Shown one piece after another: positions 8,222 to 10,178 of a stretch of 10,178 nt of DNA. The stretch is taken from contig CAKTFH010000044.1 in NCBI GenBank assembly GCA_934555895.1, positions 1-10,178 on the forward strand. Reading direction: 5' to 3'. How positions within the stretch are numbered: position 1 is the stretch's first letter; the number at the start of each line of letters is the position of its first letter. The stretch comes from an uncultured Muribaculaceae bacterium. GTDB lineage: Bacteria; Bacteroidota; Bacteroidia; Bacteroidales; Muribaculaceae. Below the pieces are notes generated by a model. It ran no database searches. It was not told the origin of the DNA and saw only the letters and a list, made by a program, of their open reading frames with translations. Made by a program: the position numbers and the translations under genes.

Positions 8222-8267
8222 AGCACGGCAACCGGCAGGCGCAAACTTCGCATCCGGTTGCCGTGCT
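8222..8267 (+). terminator. Perfect 14-bp inverted repeat (pgk terminator or 5' leader hairpin)
   Basis: AGCACGGCAACCGG at 8222-8235 is the exact reverse complement of CCGGTTGCCGTGCT at 8254-8267, with an 18-nt loop that can itself pair partly (GCG...CGC). The RNA hairpin would be very stable. It lies 33 nt after the pgk stop and 20 nt before the next ATG. The following bases (CCTTCTTC) are pyrimidine-rich but not a true U-tract. Because a -7 element lies just upstream, the hairpin may instead be the first structure of the next gene's leader; both roles are possible. Confidence 0.6.
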
Positions 8268-8287
8268 CCTTCTTCATGACATAACAA

Positions 8288-9484
8288 ATGAGCATCATCT
8301 GCCCGGAACTGTTCGATTTCATCAGCGCCAACATATCGGCCGACCCCATGCGTCTGCGCCTCAGGCACCACGGTGCGCAGGAGCCGCCATGGATGCCGCT
8401 CGCCCTCAACCATCTGGAAGCGCTGAAAAAATGCGGCCGCAAATTCGGCGACCTCCATCCGCAGCTCATAGGCACACCCGTGAGCGTGGAGCAGGCAAGT
8501 TCCGGGGCTGTGGCGCGCCTCCACGGCGCCATAGCGCGTCGCATAGCTCCGGATGCAAAGAGCTTTCTCGATATGACCTGCGGCCTCGGAGTGGATTTCG
8601 CCGCCATCACCGAAGCGCTTGGCCCCGGTTGCCGTGCCACTGCGGTGGAGATGCAGCCTCTGCTGGCCGAGGTAGCCGCCTACAATTTCCGCACCGTCGG
8701 GAACGCCGAAATCATCACCGCTGATTCAGTGCAGTGGCTTGCGGCCTCTGAAGCGCATTTCGACCTTGTGTTCATCGACCCGGCCAGGCGCGACTCCACC
8801 GGCCGACGCCTATACAACATCCACGACTGCGCGCCCGATGTGGCGGAAATCCTTCCGCTCATCGCCGGGCATTCCCGCAGGCTCATGGTGAAGCTCTCGC
8901 CCATGCTCGATGTCACACAGACCCTCCGCGACCTTCCCTGTGCCGAGCTCCATGTGGTCGACGAGGGTGGCGAATGCCGCGAGCTCCTTGCGGTGGTCGA
9001 TTTCACCACCGCGCCCCCGCAGCCCGACGATGTGCCCGTCACGGTGCATTCAGGCACCTCGGCACCATTCACCTTCACCCGGGCTGAGGAACATGCCGCT
9101 GAACCCATGTACGCCGCTCCGCAGGCAGGCATGTGGCTCTTCGAGCCGTCGGCCGCCCTGATGAAGGCTGCCCCGTTTTCGCTGCTCTGCGCCCGCGAAA
9201 GGCTCGGAAAACTCGCTCCCAACACCCATCTCTATGTAGCCCCATCGCCCGCGGAGCATCTGCCCGGCCGGTGGCAGAAGATAGAGGAAGTCATCGCCTT
9301 CACTTCGTCGGCGGCACGCGACTTCGGCCGACGCCGCATGAGCGCCGATGTGGCCGTGCGCAATTTCCCCATGCGGGCCGAACAGCTCGCGGCCCGTCTG
9401 CGGGTCACACCCGGAGGTTCCCGAAGAATAACGGGAGCCACCGCTACCGATGGCTCCCGTATGCTCGTTATTTCCCTGAAATAA
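8288..9484 (+). CDS. Putative class I SAM-dependent RNA methyltransferase with THUMP-like C-terminal domain
   Basis: A 398-residue protein of the Bacteroidota family annotated as THUMP-like domain-containing / PG_1098-type methyltransferase. A Rossmann methyltransferase core is visible: motif I FLDMTCGLGVDF at 93-104, the acidic SAM-ribose residue in TAVEMQPLL near 119, and the motif IV equivalent FIDPARRD with D164-P-A-R-R168. The DPARR form is typical of this family and is followed by GRRLYNIHDCAPDV. The C-terminal third (RDFGRRRMSADVAVRNFP...RITGATATDGSRMLVI) fits the small THUMP-like domain. The substrate is not known to me; an rRNA or tRNA target is inference from the domain pairing. ATG at 8288 is the first good start after the hairpin. 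Its last 54 bases contain the 9431-9460 hairpin, and it converges on smpB with an 11-nt gap. Confidence 0.85.
   Translation: MSIICPELFDFISANISADPMRLRLRHHGAQEPPWMPLALNHLEALKKCGRKFGDLHPQLIGTPVSVEQASSGAVARLHGAIARRIAPDAKSFLDMTCGLGVDFAAITEALGPGCRATAVEMQPLLAEVAAYNFRTVGNAEIITADSVQWLAASEAHFDLVFIDPARRDSTGRRLYNIHDCAPDVAEILPLIAGHSRRLMVKLSPMLDVTQTLRDLPCAELHVVDEGGECRELLAVVDFTTAPPQPDDVPVTVHSGTSAPFTFTRAEEHAAEPMYAAPQAGMWLFEPSAALMKAAPFSLLCARERLGKLAPNTHLYVAPSPAEHLPGRWQKIEEVIAFTSSAARDFGRRRMSADVAVRNFPMRAEQLAARLRVTPGGSRRITGATATDGSRMLVISLK
9431..9460 (-). terminator. 10-bp hairpin inside the methyltransferase gene end, likely smpB terminator (possibly bidirectional)
   Basis: ACGGGAGCCA at 9431-9440 and TGGCTCCCGT at 9451-9460 are perfect reverse complements with a 10-nt loop. 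Read on the minus strand, the hairpin comes 35 nt after the smpB stop and is followed by TATTCTTC, a modest U-rich tail. Read on the plus strand it lies before the methyltransferase stop and its tail is poorer (ATGCTCGTTATT). It therefore best fits a terminator for smpB placed inside the end of the convergent gene. Confidence 0.55.
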
Positions 9485-9495
9485 CCGCTATCAAT

Positions 9496-9948
9496 TTATT
9501 TCATCATGGCGCGGGCCATGGCCAGCCTGTCGTCGCGCTCACGCAGGCTCTGGCGCTTGTCATACTCCTTTTTACCGCGGCCAACGCCTATCACCAGCTT
9601 GGCATATCCCTTGTCGCTGATGAAAAGCCGCAGCGGCACTATTGTGAAGCCCGACTCCTTGCCGTTCTTCTCCAGAGCGGCAATCTCCTTGCGGTTGAGC
9701 AGCAGCTTGCGGTCGCGGCGCTCGGTATGGTTGTTGTATGTGCCGTAGAAATACTCGGCTATATACATGTTTTTCACCCACACCTCGCCGTTGTTCACAT
9801 AGCAGAATGTGTCGGCGAGCGAGGCCTTTCCCTGCCTGATTGACTTTATTTCAGTGCCGGTGAGCACAATGCCCGCAGTGAACGTGTCGCCGATGGCATA
9901 GTCGAAAGTCGCGCGGCGGTTTTTTATGTTCACTTCCTTGAATTTCAT
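9496..9948 (-). CDS. smpB: SsrA-binding protein SmpB
   Basis: A 150-residue small protein that binds tmRNA and brings it to stalled ribosomes for trans-translation and tagging of incomplete proteins, including for degradation by proteases such as Lon. The OB-fold is complete: [14 protein letters not shown] at the N-terminus, the tmRNA-binding [16 protein letters not shown] near 32-47, [13 protein letters not shown] near 92-104, and the basic C-terminal tail [17 protein letters not shown], which becomes helical in the decoding site. The length matches the family. Start ATG is at 9948 (minus strand), 47 nt downstream of a strong promoter motif. It is convergent with the methyltransferase gene and appears to be transcribed alone. 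The tmRNA gene is not in the window. Confidence 0.97.
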   Translation of the reverse strand: MKFKEVNIKNRRATFDYAIGDTFTAGIVLTGTEIKSIRQGKASLADTFCYVNNGEVWVKNMYIAEYFYGTYNNHTERRDRKLLLNRKEIAALEKNGKESGFTIVPLRLFISDKGYAKLVIGVGRGKKEYDKRQSLRERDDRLAMARAMMK

Positions 9949-9995
9949 CTTCTTTTCGCTTTATGTGGGTGAATCTGTTTTTGTGTTTCGTACCG

Positions 9996-10026
9996 CAAAG
10001 ATACAAATTCTCCTCCCCACCGCAAA
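9996..10026 (-). promoter_or_regulatory. Two-part Bacteroidota promoter of smpB
   Basis: On the minus strand, TTTG (10026-10023) is followed after exactly 19 nt by TATCTTTG (10003-9996), matching both halves of the Bacteroidota sigma-ABfr consensus (TTTG-N19-21-TAnnTTTG). The expected transcript starts near 9989-9992, leaving a 5' leader of about 40 nt. This is the best promoter in the window. Confidence 0.8.
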
Positions 10027-10178
10027 ATCGCATCGCCTCTACACAGCGCACCCAAGCGGACAGACCGCGGCTTCCGCATCTGACAGTGCTTTGGCCACCA
10101 CATGGAAAACCCAAGCCTGAATGCCCCCTGCGGCCAGGTTTATTTGACCCCATGAGCCAAAATTGCTCTAACCCTTTT

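Noticed and set aside
9133..9843. Plus-strand open frame of 236 codons across the methyltransferase/smpB convergence
   Set aside because: It overlaps the ends of two well-supported genes in other frames and shows no family features.
9851..10153. Minus-strand open frame overlapping the smpB start and promoter
   Set aside because: It covers the smpB promoter and start in another frame, its translation is biased toward Gly/Arg, and it matches nothing I know.
10027..10178. Short gene-free stretch upstream of the smpB promoter, checked for tRNA, promoter or repeats
   Set aside because: Nothing convincing: no cloverleaf, no TAnnTTTG on the plus strand and no strong inverted repeat.

Overview
The window looks like a chromosomal segment of a Bacteroidales bacterium, possibly a Muribaculaceae relative. 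The reasons are Bacteroidota-type -7 promoter elements (TAnnTTTG) in front of several genes, no obvious Shine-Dalgarno sequences, Bacteroidales-like housekeeping proteins (Lon, RF1, a long-form PyrF, Pgk, SmpB) and a THUMP-like/PG_1098-type methyltransferase. Genus-level placement is inference. No tRNA, rRNA, CRISPR array, transposase or phage gene was seen.

Region 1 (1 to about 2280) is visibly AT-rich and holds a GATC-specific restriction-modification island in one orientation. It contains (a) a decayed DpnII/MboI-family endonuclease gene that lacks its 5' part and carries an in-frame amber codon where the family has a tryptophan, (b) a complete, single-domain MutH/Sau3AI-family nuclease with every catalytic residue at MutH spacing, and (c) a complete beta-class adenine methyltransferase very like DpnA (M2.DpnII). 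The three overlap by 8 nt and 1 nt, so they were once a coupled operon. No Dam/DpnM-type (alpha-class) partner is in view. The first 65 nt carry what may be the tail of an unrelated gene, directly abutting the DpnII remnant.

Region 2 (about 2280 to 8188) is GC-rich core: a probable lon-prfA-pyrF operon (protein quality control, translation termination at UAA/UAG, UMP synthesis) behind a TATATTTG element. It is followed by pgk (glycolysis) with its own TATATTTG element. All are intact and on the + strand.

Region 3 (8189 to 10178) has a TACCTTTG promoter element followed at once by a perfect 14-bp inverted repeat, then a putative RNA methyltransferase gene. This gene converges, with an 11-nt gap, on smpB (trans-translation) on the minus strand. 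smpB has a textbook two-part Bacteroidota promoter (TTTG-N19-TATCTTTG). A 10-bp hairpin inside the end of the methyltransferase gene probably terminates smpB. I see no gene or clear element in 10027-10178.

The most interesting signal is the GATC theme. An operon with two unrelated GATC nuclease families (one broken, one apparently intact) and an ssDNA-type GATC methylase sits in a window with only seven GATC sites by eye, three of them in the 8 kb of core genes. This suggests long-standing selection against GATC in this lineage.
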